64,000 nucleotides of DNA, from contig CANLQK010000004.1 of NCBI GenBank assembly GCA_947493255.1, positions 124,001 through 188,000 on the forward strand. Reading direction: 5' to 3'. This stretch comes from an uncultured Paracoccaceae bacterium. GTDB lineage: Bacteria > Pseudomonadota > Alphaproteobacteria > Rhodobacterales > Rhodobacteraceae. Shown in pieces: positions 53,412-63,055 of the stretch. A program made the translations under genes and the position numbers. Position 1 is the stretch's first letter. The number at the start of each line of letters is the position of its first letter. Below the pieces are notes generated by a model that searched no databases, was not told where the DNA came from, and worked only from the letters and a program-made list of their open reading frames with translations.

Positions 53412-53978
53412 ATGACACCAGAAAAAGTCGTTTCGTTTTGGTTGGACGAGGTTGGCCCGAAAGGCTGGTACCTGTCCGAGGCGAGCCTCGACGATAAGAT
53501 CCGCAGCCGGTTCTTACCTACGTGGCAAGAGGCGCGGGAGGGCGCGTATGGTCTTTGGCTTATGTCGGCCCAAGGCGCGCTTGCCTATTTGATTTTGACA
53601 GACCAATTTCCGCGCAACATGTTTCGTGGGTCGGGCGATGCATTCGCGACAGACAAAAGCGCGTTGGCCGTCGCCTATGATGCGATTGAAAAAGGGTGGG
53701 ACATGGAAACGCCCGAACCGGAGCGGCAGTTTTTCTACATGCCGATGATGCATTCCGAAGTGTTGGAGGACTTGGACGCCTGTGTTCGCTTGATGGGTGA
53801 ACGGATGTCCGGTGATGGAAACGAAAATACGCTGCATGCACGAGCGCACCGCCATATTGTGCAGCTTTTTGGGCGTTTTCCATACCGTAACGATGCATTG
53901 GGCCGTGAAAGCACGCAAACCGAAGTTGATTGGATGGAGACCGAGGGCTATGCGGGTGCACTCCGCGCGGTGCGCTGA
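53412..53978 (+). CDS. DUF924 family protein
   Basis: A 188-residue soluble helical protein. It matches DUF924 through VVSFWLDEVGPKGWY at the start, GALAYLILTDQFPRNMFRGSGDAFATD and FFYMPMMHSEVLEDLD. The family is helical, TPR-like and has no established function. A strong AGGAGG precedes the ATG. It ends 117 bases before the lpdA start, in a region that contains the lpdA palindrome. Confidence 0.92.
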   Translation: MTPEKVVSFWLDEVGPKGWYLSEASLDDKIRSRFLPTWQEAREGAYGLWLMSAQGALAYLILTDQFPRNMFRGSGDAFATDKSALAVAYDAIEKGWDMETPEPERQFFYMPMMHSEVLEDLDACVRLMGERMSGDGNENTLHARAHRHIVQLFGRFPYRNDALGRESTQTEVDWMETEGYAGALRAVR

Positions 53979-54053
53979 AGGTCGGAACCTACCCGAGCTG
54001 TGACGTCGACGCATAGCTGGAATGCGCGCAATCTCTGGCCCTTCGGAAAAATA

Positions 54054-54071
54054 TAGTTTAATGCTAAACTA
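54054..54071. promoter_or_regulatory. Operator-like perfect palindrome before lpdA
   Basis: TAGTTTA-ATGC-TAAACTA is a perfect 7-base inverted repeat ending 24 bases before the lpdA GTG and just upstream of its ribosome site. Its size and AT-rich arms resemble operators of MarR- or GntR-type repressors. No regulator gene lies beside it. Confidence 0.6.
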
Positions 54072-54095
54072 AATTCGGATGAGGAGATTCAGAAC

Positions 54096-55487
54096 GTGGC
54101 TCAAAACTTTGATATGATCGTCATCGGCGCCGGCCCCGGTGGGTATGTTGCTGCAATTCGCGGTGCGCAATTGGGCCTAAAGGTGTGTGTCGTTGAACGC
54201 GAACACTTGGGCGGTATTTGCCTGAACTGGGGCTGTATTCCGACGAAAGCATTGTTGCGATCATCCGAAGTTTTCCACCTGATGGAACGTGCGAGAGAAT
54301 TCGGCCTGTCTGCTGAGAAGATCGATTACGATCTGCCCGCCGTTGTGAAACGGTCACGCGGTGTTGCTAAGCAGATGGAAGGTGGCATCAAAGGCCTGTT
54401 CAAGAAAAACAAGGTTAATGTCGTAATGGGCGAGGCGAAGATCGTTGCCAAGGGCAAGGTCAGCGTCAAAACCGACAAAGGCACTGAAGAGTTGACTGCG
54501 AAGAACATCGTTGTGGCCACAGGCGCGCGGGCACGTGAATTGCCTGGCCTTGAGGCAGATGGTGATTTGGTGTGGACATATAAGGCCGCGCTCGACCCTG
54601 TGCGGATGCCAAAGAAGCTGTTGGTCATCGGATCTGGTGCGATCGGCATTGAATTCGCAAGTTTCTACAACACGCTTGGCGCTGACACCACGGTTGTCGA
54701 AGTTATGGACCGTGTGTTGCCTGTGGAAGATGAAGACATTTCCAAATTCGCCAAAAAGCAATTTGTGAAGCAGGGCATGAAGATCATGGAGAAAGCCATG
54801 GTCAAGCAGCTGGATCGCGGTAAGGGTAAAGTGACGGCCCATATCGAAACAGGCGGCAAGATTGAGAAGATGGAATTCGACACGGTGATTTCCGCTGTTG
54901 GGATTGTCGGTAACGTTGAAGGTTTGGGCCTTGAAGAGCTAGGCGTGAAGATTGACCGCACGCACGTTGTGACAGATGAATACTGCCACACCGGTGTTGA
55001 AGGTGTTTATGCGATTGGTGATATCGCGGGCGCGCCATGGCTTGCGCACAAAGCATCCCATGAAGGTGTGATGGTTGCGGATCTGATCGGTGGCCAGAAA
55101 GCGCACCCGATCAAGCCGGAAACCATTGCGGGCTGCACATATTGCCACCCACAAGTGGCTAGTGTTGGTTACACCGAAGCGAAAGCCAAAGAGCTAGGCT
55201 ATAAGATCAAAGTGGGCCGTTTCCCATTCATCGGGAATGGCAAGGCTGTGGCACTGGGCGAGCCTGAAGGCATTGTTAAGACCATTTTCGACGAGAAAAC
55301 CGGCGAGTTGCTGGGAGCGCACATGGTTGGTGCCGAAGTAACTGAGATGATCCAGGGTTATGTCATTGGCCGGAAGTTGGAGACTACAGAGCAGGATCTG
55401 ATGGAAACTGTATTCCCGCATCCGACACTATCAGAAATGATGCACGAGAGCGTTTTGGACGCCTATGGCCGCGTTATTCATATGTAA
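54096..55487 (+). CDS. lpdA: Dihydrolipoyl dehydrogenase
   Basis: A 463-residue flavoenzyme (E3) that reoxidises dihydrolipoamide in 2-oxo-acid dehydrogenase complexes and makes NADH. The FAD-binding start is DMIVIGAGPGGYVAA, the redox disulfide lies in GGICLNWGCIPTKAL, the NAD site is VIGSGAIGIEFASF, and the C-terminal active-site dyad is in FPHPTLSEMMHE. The CLNWGC form is typical of the E3 associated with pyruvate dehydrogenase. The start is GTG with GAGGAG before it. No E1 or E2 genes lie here. A palindrome before the start and a terminator after the gene indicate a separate, regulated unit. Confidence 0.95.
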   Translation: MAQNFDMIVIGAGPGGYVAAIRGAQLGLKVCVVEREHLGGICLNWGCIPTKALLRSSEVFHLMERAREFGLSAEKIDYDLPAVVKRSRGVAKQMEGGIKGLFKKNKVNVVMGEAKIVAKGKVSVKTDKGTEELTAKNIVVATGARARELPGLEADGDLVWTYKAALDPVRMPKKLLVIGSGAIGIEFASFYNTLGADTTVVEVMDRVLPVEDEDISKFAKKQFVKQGMKIMEKAMVKQLDRGKGKVTAHIETGGKIEKMEFDTVISAVGIVGNVEGLGLEELGVKIDRTHVVTDEYCHTGVEGVYAIGDIAGAPWLAHKASHEGVMVADLIGGQKAHPIKPETIAGCTYCHPQVASVGYTEAKAKELGYKIKVGRFPFIGNGKAVALGEPEGIVKTIFDEKTGELLGAHMVGAEVTEMIQGYVIGRKLETTEQDLMETVFPHPTLSEMMHESVLDAYGRVIHM

Positions 55488-55511
55488 TTGTTCACCATTT
55501 GAGTGAAGTTG

Positions 55512-55540
55512 AAGAGGCGGCCGTTGGGCCGCCTCTTTTG
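55512..55540 (+). terminator. Intrinsic terminator of lpdA
   Basis: AAGAGGCGGCC pairs with GGCCGCCTCTT around GTTG and is followed by TT. It ends lpdA before the MFS gene. Confidence 0.88.
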
Positions 55541-55577
55541 CGTTGCGTTGGCGGGGATGGGGGCGTAGCCAGTCTAG

Positions 55578-56726
55578 ATGACACCTATCCGTACAGATTG
55601 GCCCATGATTGCGCTGCTTTGGACCACGGGCCTGTTGGCCGCGGCTCAGTTTGCGAAATTGACCCTAACACTAGACAGTTTGCAGGCGGTTTATGCCGGC
55701 GCGCCAGTGGCGTTGGCCGTGTCTGGTGTTTCGGTCATCGGGATCGTGGGCGGCGCGGTAGCCGGGTTTCTTGTGGCCAAAATTGGCGCCCGCCAGTCGG
55801 TTTTGATCGCAGTTGCCGTGTCTGCCTTGGTTTCCTTAGTTCAAGGGTTCCCCATGCCGTTCGGGCTGTTCATGTTTAGCCGAGTTTTCGAAGGTGCGGG
55901 GCATTTGCTGTTGGTGGTTGCCTTGCCAACGATGATGGTGGCGTTGGCGCGCCCGGCTGACAAGCCTGTTGTGATGGGGTTATGGGGCACGTTCTTTGGT
56001 GTGGGCTATGCCCTGTTGGCGTTGGTTGTGCCGAGTATTGAAGGTTGGGGCGGCGTGCGTGCGGTTTATGTGGCCCATGGGCTGTTTCTGATCGCGTTGC
56101 TTCCAGTATTGTTCTGGCGATTGCCGGTGGTGATGACGGGCGATGGTCTGATGCCGAGTATCGTGACCTTGCACCGCACCATTTACAGCAATCCAAGGGC
56201 GTTTGCGCCGGGGTTGGGGCACGGGATTTATACATCGATCTTTATTGCCTTGGTCGCGTTTTTACCGCCGGTACTGGATGCCGTTTGGCTGACTGCCGTT
56301 CTGCCGTTAGCAAATTTGTCGGGGACTTTTGCTAGCGGTTTTATCGCGCGACACATTTCGGCATCACGACTTTCGGTTGCGTCCTTTACGATTGCGGGTG
56401 CGTTGTTCGTCGCGTTGGGGGCGACGGGTGCCATTTGGATTGCACTGCTGGCCCTGTTTTTCACAGGTGTGACGGCGGGTGCGAATTTTGCCGCCGTGCC
56501 GGAGCTTAACGACACAGCCCAAGACCAAGCCCGTGCGAATGGGGCGATGGCGCAGATCGGGAATATCGGCACGTTCAGCGGAACCCCCATTTATGCGCTT
56601 TTCGCTGGAAGCCTGTGGGGGTTGGCCGGTGCGAGCATTGTAATTTGCGTGTGTGGGGCCGTTTTTGCGGGGGTGGCGTACAGTGTAGCACGACGGAATC
56701 AGAAGATGTCAGCAGAGTTACGTTAA
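55578..56726 (+). CDS. MFS transporter
   Basis: A 382-residue inner-membrane protein with about twelve hydrophobic helices and short loops, the pattern of the major facilitator superfamily. VAKIGARQSVLIAVAVSALVS fits the loop between helices 2 and 3, and MFSRVFEGAGHLLLVVALPTMM fits helix 4 of the CynX/NimT-like group. The substrate is unknown. It has no strong Shine-Dalgarno. It starts 38 bases after the lpdA terminator and ends 92 bases before uvrA; it is probably separately expressed. Confidence 0.88.
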   Translation: MTPIRTDWPMIALLWTTGLLAAAQFAKLTLTLDSLQAVYAGAPVALAVSGVSVIGIVGGAVAGFLVAKIGARQSVLIAVAVSALVSLVQGFPMPFGLFMFSRVFEGAGHLLLVVALPTMMVALARPADKPVVMGLWGTFFGVGYALLALVVPSIEGWGGVRAVYVAHGLFLIALLPVLFWRLPVVMTGDGLMPSIVTLHRTIYSNPRAFAPGLGHGIYTSIFIALVAFLPPVLDAVWLTAVLPLANLSGTFASGFIARHISASRLSVASFTIAGALFVALGATGAIWIALLALFFTGVTAGANFAAVPELNDTAQDQARANGAMAQIGNIGTFSGTPIYALFAGSLWGLAGASIVICVCGAVFAGVAYSVARRNQKMSAELR

Positions 56727-56737
56727 TTCTTTCTTTC

Positions 56738-56752
56738 GTTCTTGCTATGTTC
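56738..56752 (+). promoter_or_regulatory. LexA (SOS) box of uvrA
   Basis: GTTC-N7-GTTC, the alphaproteobacterial LexA-binding sequence, occurs as GTTCTTGCTATGTTC 66 bases before the uvrA start. uvrA is a standard member of the SOS regulon, so site and gene agree. Confidence 0.82.
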
Positions 56753-56818
56753 TACATATTGACTGGTCACTGCCACGAGGATGCCTATGTGGTAGGGGGT
56801 GAGTAAACGGGGGCTGCC

Positions 56819-59677
56819 ATGCCAGAGCTAAAGAACATCGAAGTGCGCGGTGCGCGCGAACATAATTTGAAGAATATCGATGTAGATATTCCGCGTGACC
56901 AGCTGGTGGTGATTACGGGTCTTTCGGGGTCTGGGAAGTCGTCGCTGGCGTTTGACACGATTTATGCGGAGGGGCAGCGACGCTACGTTGAAAGCCTGTC
57001 GGCATATGCGCGTCAATTCCTTGATATGATGGAGAAACCTGACGTCGATCACATCGCTGGCTTGTCGCCCGCGATTTCGATTGAGCAAAAGACCACATCG
57101 AAAAACCCTCGATCCACCGTGGGCACTGTGACCGAAATTTACGACTATATGCGTTTGCTGTTTGCCCGTGTTGGCACGCCGTACTCGCCTGCGACGGGGC
57201 TGCCGATTGAGGCACAACAGGTTCAGGACATGGTCGACCGAGTCATGGCCATGGAAGAGGGGACGCGCGGGTATTTGTTGGCCCCGATTATTCGGGACCG
57301 CAAAGGTGAATACCGCAAGGAGTTTTTGGAACTGCGTAAACAGGGATTCCAGCGTGTGAAGGTCGATGGCGAATTCTACGAGCTGGATGAGCCGCCCACG
57401 TTAGATAAGAAGTTTCGTCATGACATTGATGTGGTCGTTGACCGGATTGTGGTGCGCGAGGGGCTTGAGACTCGTTTGGCCGACAGTTTCCGCACGGCGT
57501 TGGATTTAGCGGATGGCATTACTATTTTGGAAACCGCACCCAAGGACGGCGAGCCTGAGCGCATTACGTTTTCTGAAAACTTCGCCTGCCCGGAGAGTGG
57601 TTTTACTATTCCCGAGATCGAGCCACGTTTGTTTTCATTCAACGCGCCGTTTGGAGCCTGTCCGTCCTGTGATGGTTTGGGTGTTGAGCTGTTTTTCGAC
57701 GAACGTTTGGTGGTCCCTGATCAAACGCTCAAAATTTACGACGGCGCCTTGGCGCCTTGGCGCAAGGGTAAATCGCCATATTTCTTGCAGACGATTGAGG
57801 CCATCGCAAAACACTACGAGTTCGACAAAAACACACGCTGGAAAGACCTGCCGAAATTTGTGCAGCAGGTGTTCTTGCATGGGTCTGGCGATGAAGAGAT
57901 CAAGTTTCGGTATGACGAGGGTGGTCGCGTGTACGAGGTGAGCCGGGCGTTTGAAGGGGTGATCCCCAATATGGAACGCCGTTATCGCGAGACGGACAGC
58001 AACTGGATCCGCGAAGAATTTGAACGGTATCAGAACAATCGTCACTGCGGGACCTGCGAAGGATATCGCCTGCGCGAAGAGGCGTTGGCCGTGAAGATTG
58101 CTGGGCTACATGTTGGCCAAGTGGTACAAATGTCCATCCGCGAGGCGTTTGATTGGTGCGAAAGCGTGCCAGCCGCACTTACCAAACAGAAGAACGAGAT
58201 TGCGAAGGCGATTTTGAAAGAGATCCGCGAACGGTTGGGTTTTTTGAACAATGTTGGTTTGGAATACCTAACGTTGAGCCGCAATGCGGGCACGTTGTCT
58301 GGTGGGGAAAGCCAGCGGATCAGATTGGCGAGCCAGATTGGGTCTGGCCTGACTGGGGTTTTGTATGTGCTGGATGAGCCATCGATTGGATTGCACCAGC
58401 GTGACAACGACCGATTGCTGACGACGCTGAAAAACCTGCGCGATCAAGGAAATACGGTGATCGTGGTCGAGCACGATGAAGAAGCTGTGCGCGAAGCGGA
58501 TTACGTGTTTGATATTGGCCCCGGAGCAGGGGTGCACGGTGGCCAAGTTGTTGCCAAGGGCACACCGGCGGAGATCGTGGCCAACCCAGACAGTATCACC
58601 GGTGATTATTTGGCTGGGCGGCGTGAAATTTCTGTTCCAAAGGTGCGCCGCAAGGGCAACAAAAAGAAGGTAACCGTTAAGAAGGCGACAGGCAACAACC
58701 TGCAAAATGTGACGGTTGATTTCCCGTTGGGTAAGTTTGTTTGTGTGACTGGTGTATCGGGGGGCGGTAAGTCGACCCTAACTATTGAGACCTTGTTCAA
58801 GACGGCATCAATGGCATTGAACGGGGCGCGCCAGACGCCTGCACCGTGTGAGACGATCAAGGGGTTGGAGCATCTGGATAAGGTCATTGATATTGACCAA
58901 CGCCCCATTGGGCGCACGCCACGCTCGAACCCAGCAACATATACAGGGGCGTTTACCCCGATCCGTGATTGGTTTGCTGGATTGCCGGAAGCAAAAGCGC
59001 GTGGATACAAGCCGGGCCGTTTTAGTTTCAACGTCAAAGGGGGGCGGTGTGAAGCTTGTCAGGGCGATGGTGTGATCAAGATCGAGATGCACTTTTTGCC
59101 AGACGTTTATGTGGAATGCGAAACCTGTAAAGGCAAACGATACAACCGTGAGACCTTGGAGGTGACGTTCAAAGGGAAATCGATTGCCGATGTTTTGGAC
59201 ATGAATGTGGAAGAGGCACAGGAATTTTTCAAAGCGGTTCCGAGCATTCGTGACAAGATGGATGCGTTGATGCGCGTGGGGCTATCCTACATCAAGGTTG
59301 GCCAACAGGCGACGACGTTGTCGGGTGGAGAGGCGCAGCGGGTGAAGTTGTCGAAAGAACTGGCAAAAAGGTCCACAGGTCGCACATTGTATATTTTGGA
59401 CGAACCAACCACCGGTTTGCACTTCGAAGATGTTCGAAAATTGCTAGAGGTGCTGCACGAACTGGTTGACGGTGGGAATACGGTTGTGGTGATCGAACAC
59501 AATTTGGACGTCGTCAAAACCGCAGATCACATCATCGATGTCGGCCCAGAAGGCGGCGACGGCGGCGGGACGATTGTGGCGGAAGGTACACCCGAAAAAG
59601 TGGCAGAGGTCGACGGGTCATATACCGGGCATTACCTGAAACCGATGTTGCTGCCAAAGACGGTTGCCGCTGAATAA
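56819..59677 (+). CDS. uvrA: Excinuclease ABC subunit A
   Basis: A 952-residue DNA damage sensor of nucleotide excision repair. It has two ABC ATPase modules: the first Walker A is GLSGSGKSS and the second GVSGGGKST, with signature motifs [12 protein letters not shown] and [12 protein letters not shown] and Walker [11 protein letters not shown] and [10 protein letters not shown]. The zinc modules show [15 protein letters not shown], and CEACQGDG paired with CETCKGKRY. With UvrB it scans DNA and loads UvrB at lesions. An SOS box lies upstream and a strong terminator downstream. Confidence 0.98.
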   Translation: MPELKNIEVRGAREHNLKNIDVDIPRDQLVVITGLSGSGKSSLAFDTIYAEGQRRYVESLSAYARQFLDMMEKPDVDHIAGLSPAISIEQKTTSKNPRSTVGTVTEIYDYMRLLFARVGTPYSPATGLPIEAQQVQDMVDRVMAMEEGTRGYLLAPIIRDRKGEYRKEFLELRKQGFQRVKVDGEFYELDEPPTLDKKFRHDIDVVVDRIVVREGLETRLADSFRTALDLADGITILETAPKDGEPERITFSENFACPESGFTIPEIEPRLFSFNAPFGACPSCDGLGVELFFDERLVVPDQTLKIYDGALAPWRKGKSPYFLQTIEAIAKHYEFDKNTRWKDLPKFVQQVFLHGSGDEEIKFRYDEGGRVYEVSRAFEGVIPNMERRYRETDSNWIREEFERYQNNRHCGTCEGYRLREEALAVKIAGLHVGQVVQMSIREAFDWCESVPAALTKQKNEIAKAILKEIRERLGFLNNVGLEYLTLSRNAGTLSGGESQRIRLASQIGSGLTGVLYVLDEPSIGLHQRDNDRLLTTLKNLRDQGNTVIVVEHDEEAVREADYVFDIGPGAGVHGGQVVAKGTPAEIVANPDSITGDYLAGRREISVPKVRRKGNKKKVTVKKATGNNLQNVTVDFPLGKFVCVTGVSGGGKSTLTIETLFKTASMALNGARQTPAPCETIKGLEHLDKVIDIDQRPIGRTPRSNPATYTGAFTPIRDWFAGLPEAKARGYKPGRFSFNVKGGRCEACQGDGVIKIEMHFLPDVYVECETCKGKRYNRETLEVTFKGKSIADVLDMNVEEAQEFFKAVPSIRDKMDALMRVGLSYIKVGQQATTLSGGEAQRVKLSKELAKRSTGRTLYILDEPTTGLHFEDVRKLLEVLHELVDGGNTVVVIEHNLDVVKTADHIIDVGPEGGDGGGTIVAEGTPEKVAEVDGSYTGHYLKPMLLPKTVAAE

Positions 59678-59700
59678 ATCCGCATTGGGACAGAGGAATG

Positions 59701-59740
59701 AAAAGGGCGGCGTGGATGAAATTCCACGCCGCCCTTTTAA
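59701..59740 (+). terminator. Bidirectional terminator after uvrA
   Basis: A 16-base perfect stem (59701-59716 with 59723-59738) has AAAA and TTTT at its ends, so it can serve uvrA and the converging L,D-transpeptidase gene. Confidence 0.92.
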
Positions 59741-59766
59741 TTTGAAACCCTAACAGAGATCAGAGG

Positions 59767-60306
59767 TTATAGGAGCCGGACTTGTGTGCCGACTTCGACA
59801 GCTGCAAACAGTTCGGCGATATGATCGTTGTACAGACCGATACAACCAGAAGAGCTTTGGCGCCCGATTTTGCGTGTGTCGTGCGTGCCGTGGATCAGGT
59901 AAGCGGGCCAAGTGAGGTACATGGCGTGTGTTCCCAATGGGTTTCCTTCGCCTGCGGGCAAAAATTCCGGCAAGGATGGGTCACGTTCGCGCATTGCAGC
60001 GGTTGGGGTCCACGTTGGGCCGACCCGTTTGCGCACGATTTCGGAATACCCACGACGTGTCAGTTCTTCGGTCATTGGAACCGAGGAGGGGTACAAGCGA
60101 TAAGATCCGTCAGACCCCCAGTGATGCACGGCGCGTGATGTGATGTCAGCCAAAATAGCACCGCGTCCGAGGGTGCTAAAGTGATCTTGCCACTGCTGAG
60201 TCACGAACGAGGACGTGTTGCGAGTTGGCGCGGTTTGCGCGCGTGCAATCATTGGCGAGGCAATGGCGGCTGTCGCGCCCAAAAGAAAAGTACGTTTTGT
60301 CTGCAT
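59767..60306 (-). CDS. L,D-transpeptidase (YkuD family)
   Basis: A 179-residue periplasmic protein. The signal peptide (MQTKRTFLLGATAAIASPMIARA) is followed by a single YkuD domain with YLIHGTHDTRKIGR and the catalytic cysteine in SSSGCIGLYNDHI. Such enzymes make 3-3 crosslinks in peptidoglycan or attach lipoproteins to it. The small size without LysM or other wall-binding domains is common in alphaproteobacteria. I start at 60306; five codons upstream is another ATG. Confidence 0.92.
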   Translation of the reverse strand: MQTKRTFLLGATAAIASPMIARAQTAPTRNTSSFVTQQWQDHFSTLGRGAILADITSRAVHHWGSDGSYRLYPSSVPMTEELTRRGYSEIVRKRVGPTWTPTAAMRERDPSLPEFLPAGEGNPLGTHAMYLTWPAYLIHGTHDTRKIGRQSSSGCIGLYNDHIAELFAAVEVGTQVRLL

Positions 60307-60457
60307 AACAGGCCCGATCATCGTTACGGTTTCTCTTTTTATATTTGAAAGTACAAATGACGGGCAAATCTTTACAAATCAAGCCCCCTCACGGTGGTGT
60401 GACACTTGGGTGCCGGACCATCGGCAAGGACCTGCACACGTGAAGGCAGATTGACGG

Positions 60458-60491
60458 TTGCGCCAACATGGAACCTGCCACGTTGGCGCAA
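60458..60491 (-). terminator. Stem-loop after mmsA
   Basis: TTGCGCCAACATGG pairs with CCACGTTGGCGCAA (13 of 14 bases) around a 6-base loop, 11 bases beyond the mmsA stop. No T-run follows, so its strength as a terminator is uncertain. Confidence 0.6.
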
Positions 60492-60501
60492 GGTCGTCGC
60501 G

Positions 60502-62004
60502 TTAGTCCATTGGTTTGAAGTTGAATTCGCCACCTTCTTTAATGCCGGACGGCCAGCGAGACGTCACCGTTTTGGTGCGTGTGTAGAATTTGAACGCATC
60601 TGGCCCGTGCTGATTAAGGTCGCCGAATACAGATTTCTTCCAGCCGCCGAAGGTGTGGTAGGCCAATGGCACGGGGATTGGCACGTTGATACCGACCATC
60701 CCGATGTTGATGCGGTTAGCAAAATCGCGCGCGGCGTCGCCGTCGCGGGTGAAGATCGCAGTACCGTTGCCGTATTCATGGTCCATCGCCAATTTCAACG
60801 CCTCTTCGTAGCTGCCAGCGCGGACGGTGGACAACACTGGGCCAAAGATCTCTTTGGTGTAAATGTCCATGTCTGGCGTGACACGGTCGAAGAGATGCGG
60901 GCCAACGAAGAAGCCGTCTTCGTAGCCTTGCATGTTAAAGTCGCGGCCATCGACGACCAATTCGGCGCCTTGGTCGATACCAGATTGAACGAGGCCTAGA
61001 ATGTTTTCTTTGGCTGCACTGGTTACGACAGGGCCGTAGTCGACCTCGTCACCACCTGTGTAGGGGCCTACGCGCAGCTTTTCGATGCGGGGGACAAGTT
61101 CGGCGATCAATTTGTCGGCGGTTTCTTCGCCCACAGGAACGGCAACAGAAATGGCCATACAACGTTCGCCTGCCGCGCCGTAACCCGCGCCGACCAAAGC
61201 ATCAGCAGCTTGGGCGATGTCGGCATCTGGCATGATGATCATGTGGTTTTTCGCACCACCAAAACACTGAACGCGTTTGCCGTTCGCACAGCCGCGGCCA
61301 TAGATATATTCCGCAATCGGGGTCGAGCCGACGAAACCGATAGATTGGATGGTGTCATTGTCGATGATGGCATCGACGCAGTCTTTGTCGCCGTTAACGA
61401 CCTGTAAAATACCTTTGGGAAGGCCAGCTTCTTCCATCAGTTCGGCCAACATAAGGGGCACGGATGGGTCACGTTCCGATGGCTTTAGGATGAAGGCATT
61501 ACCGCATGCAATGGCGGGGGCAAACATCCACATTGGGATCATGGCAGGGAAGTTGAATGGTGTAATTCCTGCAGTAACGCCAAGGGCTTGGCGCATGGAA
61601 TACATGTCGATTCCTGGGCCGGCACCATCGGTATAGTCACCCTTCAACATCTCTGGCGCGCCGATGCAATATTCGACAACCTCGAGACCACGCTGAACAT
61701 CGCCTTTTGCGTCAGGCAAGGTTTTCCCGTGTTCCCGCGACAGCGCTTCGGCGAGTTTGTCCATGTCGCGGTTCAGCAAGCCGACCATGGCCATCATGAC
61801 GCGGGCGCGGCGCTGGGGGTTGGTTGCAGCCCAAGCCGGTTGTGCCGCGGCAGCTACTTCAACTGCATGGTCAAGTTCGGCTTTTGAAGCCAACGGAGCC
61901 CTGGCCTGAACCTCACCGGTGGCAGGGTTGAAGACGTCGGCAAAACGGCCCGATGTGCCTTTGACGTGTTCGCCGCCGATATAGTGGGTAAGTTCTGTGG
62001 TCAT
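60502..62004 (-). CDS. mmsA: CoA-acylating methylmalonate-semialdehyde dehydrogenase
   Basis: A 500-residue aldehyde dehydrogenase that oxidises methylmalonate semialdehyde (and malonate semialdehyde) to propionyl- or acetyl-CoA in valine and inositol breakdown. The catalytic cysteine lies in GAAGERCMAISVAVPVG, the NAD-binding region in GFVGSTPIAEYIY, and GVTAGITPFNFPAMIPMWM is the MmsA signature. Unlike typical aldehyde dehydrogenases, the usual general-base glutamate is replaced by the QCFGGAKNH segment, the MmsA pattern. GGAGG precedes the ATG. It is divergent from a LysR gene likely to regulate it. Confidence 0.95.
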   Translation of the reverse strand: MTTELTHYIGGEHVKGTSGRFADVFNPATGEVQARAPLASKAELDHAVEVAAAAQPAWAATNPQRRARVMMAMVGLLNRDMDKLAEALSREHGKTLPDAKGDVQRGLEVVEYCIGAPEMLKGDYTDGAGPGIDMYSMRQALGVTAGITPFNFPAMIPMWMFAPAIACGNAFILKPSERDPSVPLMLAELMEEAGLPKGILQVVNGDKDCVDAIIDNDTIQSIGFVGSTPIAEYIYGRGCANGKRVQCFGGAKNHMIIMPDADIAQAADALVGAGYGAAGERCMAISVAVPVGEETADKLIAELVPRIEKLRVGPYTGGDEVDYGPVVTSAAKENILGLVQSGIDQGAELVVDGRDFNMQGYEDGFFVGPHLFDRVTPDMDIYTKEIFGPVLSTVRAGSYEEALKLAMDHEYGNGTAIFTRDGDAARDFANRINIGMVGINVPIPVPLAYHTFGGWKKSVFGDLNQHGPDAFKFYTRTKTVTSRWPSGIKEGGEFNFKPMD

Positions 62005-62071
62005 GGGAGCCTCCGCATTTGAATTTGAGTTAGTCTAGCCTTGCGTTTTCGTCAGATAAAGCGTGAGATCG

Positions 62072-62086
62072 GCAAATTCATTTTGC
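62072..62086. promoter_or_regulatory. Candidate LysR-type site between mmsA and the regulator
   Basis: GCAAA-TTCAT-TTTGC is a 15-base dyad 22 bases before the GTG of the LysR gene and 68 bases from mmsA. Size and position fit autoregulation plus control of mmsA, but it is not an exact T-N11-A box. Confidence 0.4.
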
Positions 62087-62108
62087 AAAAATGCAGGAGG
62101 TAAGGTCA

Positions 62109-62996
62109 GTGCCGAGTTGGGACGATATGCGTGTATTTTTGGCAGTGGCGCGGGCGGACAGCCTGAGCCGCGCAGCGCCTGTTTTACGGATGGACGCTGC
62201 GACAGTGGGACGGCGCATTGCACGTCTGGAGGACGAATTGGGGGCGGCGGTGTTTGTAAAATCACCGCAAGGGTACGCATTAACCGATTTGGGCACGCGC
62301 ATGCACGAGCATGCCGAACACGCCGAGGCCGCACTGTTGCGCGCGACAGAAGAAGCGCGGGGCGATCAAGTGGGGTTGTCGGGACAGATACGGATCGGGG
62401 CGCCGGACGGGGCGGCTAACTATCTGTTGCCGCAGGTCTGTGCCGCTATTGGGGCGGAAAACCCCGAACTAGAAATTCAGATCTTGGCGTTGCCACGCGT
62501 GGTTAACCTTTCTAAGCGGGAGGCGGATATGGCGGTCACGGTGTCGCCGCCCGAAGCTGGGCGTTTGTCGGTGAAAAGGATCAGCGATTACAAACTGCAT
62601 TTGGCAGCGAGGTCCGAAATTGCTGACGCCATAACAACCCGTGCAGATGTTAAAGGGTACCCGATGGTTGGGTACATTCCGGATATGATTTTCGATAAAG
62701 AATTGGATTATTTGGGTGATTTGGCCGTCAGTGGGGTGCAGCAGGCCTCGAATTCGGTCGCGGTTCAGGTAGCTTCGTTGCGGGCAGGTGCAGGTGTCGG
62801 GATCGTTCATGACTTTTCACTTCCCTTTGCACCAGAGCTAAGGCGGGTGCTGGTGGAGGAGGTGTCTTTATCGAGGTCCTTCTACTTGGTGCGCCATATG
62901 ACGGATCGGACATCTGACCGGCTGAACCGGTTTGCTGATGTGCTGTCGAGAGGAATTCGCCGCGAAGTTGCGCGTTTAGAGGGGCAGGTCGCTTGA
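62109..62996 (+). CDS. LysR family transcriptional regulator
   Basis: A 295-residue LysR-type regulator. The N-terminal winged helix-turn-helix (about 3-62) reads SWDDMRVFLAVARADSLSRAA and GRRIARLEDELGAAVF; the substrate-binding domain follows from about residue 88. The start is GTG at 62109 with AGGAGG eight bases before it; the ATG at 62091 is part of the sequence just upstream of that site and is unlikely. It diverges from mmsA with a 104-base shared control region, so mmsA is the best candidate target; the inducer is unknown. Confidence 0.9.
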   Translation: MPSWDDMRVFLAVARADSLSRAAPVLRMDAATVGRRIARLEDELGAAVFVKSPQGYALTDLGTRMHEHAEHAEAALLRATEEARGDQVGLSGQIRIGAPDGAANYLLPQVCAAIGAENPELEIQILALPRVVNLSKREADMAVTVSPPEAGRLSVKRISDYKLHLAARSEIADAITTRADVKGYPMVGYIPDMIFDKELDYLGDLAVSGVQQASNSVAVQVASLRAGAGVGIVHDFSLPFAPELRRVLVEEVSLSRSFYLVRHMTDRTSDRLNRFADVLSRGIRREVARLEGQVA

Positions 62997-63055
62997 CAGG
63001 ATAGGGGGGCTGGCGCGTAGGCTAGGGGTCCAACTGTAAAAATGAGGAGAGCCAC

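Noticed and set aside
56615-56806. A 63-codon frame across the MFS end and the uvrA leader
   Set aside because: It overlaps the MFS gene in another frame and contains the SOS box. There is no ribosome site or family resemblance.
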